From positions 318,366,283 through 318,430,282 of the forward strand of contig OZ010791.1 of NCBI GenBank assembly GCA_963932465.1: a stretch of DNA of 64,000 nt. Reading direction: 5' to 3'. How positions within the stretch are numbered: position 1 is the first letter of the stretch; every line of letters begins with the position of its first letter. The notes beneath the pieces are model-generated. The model did no database searches, was not told where the DNA came from, and saw only the letters and a program-made list of their open reading frames with translations. The position numbers were made by a program, and so were the translations under genes. Positions 62,206 through 64,000 of the stretch are shown piece after piece. The stretch comes from Maratus speciosus (lineage: Eukaryota; Arthropoda; Arachnida; Araneae; Salticidae).

Positions 62206-64000
62206 GTCACCTTTTAAGTAAACCAGTGAGCTTTATAACGTTCATATTGTATATTTTATGTTTGAATGAAGGTGAAATACTTCAATTCGTTTTATGATTT
62301 TGAGTTTCTGAAGCTTTGTACTTTATTTTCATTTTGATAAAGTACAAATCGAAAGTATGCCTAATTTTGTTTACTTGTCGAGTAATAAATGAAAAGGGTG
62401 AAACAACAACAACAACAAAAAAAAACATATAAATAAATTTTAATTTATTTATCCTTTAATTTAACGCCATCGATTGCAAGTATTTTTTAATATATTGGAT
62501 GCAGTTCTTTTTTTTTTTTCTAGAGTAATTACTGAATGTTCTGTGTAAATCTGATGCGTTAGAAAAGTAAGCCAAATTTTACATAAGATTTGTTTCACTT
62601 AGAAGTTTAAAAAGAGACTTCATTACGCAAATATATTCAAACCTAATTCTATTTATTTTTATTAAACTTATTTTAAAGAGCATTAGTATTAAGCCTGTCT
62701 TTATAAAGCTTTATCAATTTGGAAATACAATATCCTAATGAAAAGAAAAGTATCTTAAAACCTTTAGAAAAGTATTGCGTTAAAGTTCATATAATAATGT
62801 TTTATTTTTACTCAAATTAAAGGCAATAATGTAATTTGTTACGTCTTATAATATAATGAAAATCTCGCAATCCTTATAAAGCAATGTAGATAAATGTATC
62901 ATTTATGTTAATAAAAGTTTTTTCGTTTTAAATTTTCATATATTTCAATAACCCATGTAAATTGCTTACAAAATAAACATTTAAAAGTATATATTTAGCT
63001 TTGGCTGTTTCACTGGACTTTCTAAATGTGACTGAGCCAAGTATTCTTCATGGAAATTAAAATCTACATTTATTAATAGATAAAATAAAGAAATTGTTAA
63101 ATGGTACTTAAAAGTACCTTCGGCGGATAAAGTGTAAAATAAAAGTTACATACGCGCAATCATTGTCACCAATTATGATATAAAATCTAAAATTTATTAT
63201 TAATTTACATTAATCTTTTAAAACAATTACTGGAAATTGCTCTGATACATGTACTGATGACAAATCTTTGTGTCACAACTTTGATATTAGAAGTAATTAA
63301 ATAATCACAAAGTACTTTATATATTCTTTACATCACGTTGAAAGATTACCATATGTGCTTTAAATAGTACATTAGTATTGAACACTTAATAGATTAAAAT
63401 TAAATATATGACATTTGCAAAGGCTGTATCCCTTATTTAAAAGTGTGAAAGGTAATGTTCTACAACAAAATCATATCGAAGTGAAATTTTCTTAATATTT
63501 TTCAAAAGTTTTCAAAGGTAGTCGTTGCTATTTCTTAAACCAAAACAGTATCGTAAAATATTTTTTAATTATTTCGCTATCATCAAAATTATTAAAGTTA
63601 TAGTATTTTATGCTTTATATAGTTTTCATAGTGGGTTTCTGAATGTTTTGAGATGGAAGAAACATATAGCAATAACAAATAGAAATGCTCCCGAGAAAGA
63701 TCTGCTTTTGGCTTTTATGATATAAATCTTGATCCACTTTAGACAATAATTCATTTTATAAAGATATGAAAATCAGTTCTTACATTTTCGTGTCTCTGTG
63801 ATTAATGATATGTGCCATCCTCTTCACGCTGCAAGATAATCAATAAATTATCTTGGGGTAAAGCAACAAAGTAACGTATTCCAAATACGTAAGGTTTTTA
63901 TAAACTTGATGCATAATATGAAGCAGGGTTAATTTCAAATACCTTTATTTACTTATAAATACAAATTTAATTTCCTTTTTTTTCATTAAAATTAGATTTC
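62206..64000. other. AT-rich stretch to the window end
   Basis: No gene or repeat recognised. The 66-codon frame at 63525-63725 starts with a hydrophobic stretch and ends RNAPEKDLLLAFMI; I have no independent support for it as an exon. Confidence 0.4.

Overview
The window is AT-rich (about 30% GC by eye) eukaryotic nuclear DNA from an animal with intron-sparse, repeat-laden intergenic space, most likely an arthropod. The grounds are the mix of an RTE-type LINE, Penelope-like (PLE) GIY-YIG relics, an RNase H-bearing LINE fragment, Helitron-like elements with GTCT/ATCT microsatellites, TA-, TTAA- and TTA-flanked MITEs, and a tRNA-derived SINE. There are no operons, prokaryotic genes, rRNA genes or CRISPR arrays. 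I cannot name the species.

Host coding content is thin. A terminal-exon-like frame opens the window (1-75, +). An 81-nt first-exon-like ATG frame with a good donor sits at 33944-34024, and a stop-terminated exon-like frame behind a strong acceptor at 38440-38523; the two are phase-compatible. Another exon-like open frame lies at 17320-17586. None is assignable to a family.

Layout: 1-5.3 kb, possible 3' UTR and unannotated AT-rich DNA; 5.3-7.6 kb, an inverted-repeat-bounded segment with a decayed basic/coiled-coil ORF; 8.0-8.9 kb, a degenerate repeat whose second copy is at 25.6-26.5 kb; 9.13-10.95 kb, Helitron-like element A1; 13.0-14.4 kb, small foldback repeats and a 68-bp minisatellite; 15.6-16.8 kb, a PLE relic with inverted arms; 20.0-22.7 kb, a TTAA-flanked MITE and a multi-layer foldback; 23.7-25.36 kb, an essentially perfect palindrome with ~0.8-kb arms; 30.1-31.6 kb, a possible third Helitron-like element; 38.6-44.0 kb, Helitron-like element A2 carrying a nested, nearly intact 3.18-kb RTE LINE with a 12-bp target-site duplication; 46.1-52.4 kb, two copies (B1, B2) of another Helitron-like family flanking an RNase H LINE fragment and a second PLE relic, with a Tc1/mariner-type foldback nested in B2; 55.1 kb, a SINE with a 10-bp duplication; 55.9-58.0 kb, a tandem duplication split by a TTA-flanked MITE; 58.1-59.8 kb, a Tc1/mariner-type foldback; 61.2-62.2 kb, a minisatellite, a hammerhead-core-like motif and a small MITE.

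The window can be read as layers of nested insertion. Several insertions are proved internally because a paralogous empty site is present (RTE in A2 by its duplication, the MITE in the tandem duplication, the foldback in B2 against B1). The most distinctive recurring design is a 5' hairpin, then a microsatellite, then tandem repeats, then a sub-terminal inverted repeat abutting a GC-rich 3' hairpin. It appears in families A and B, and possibly C, which do not share sequence.
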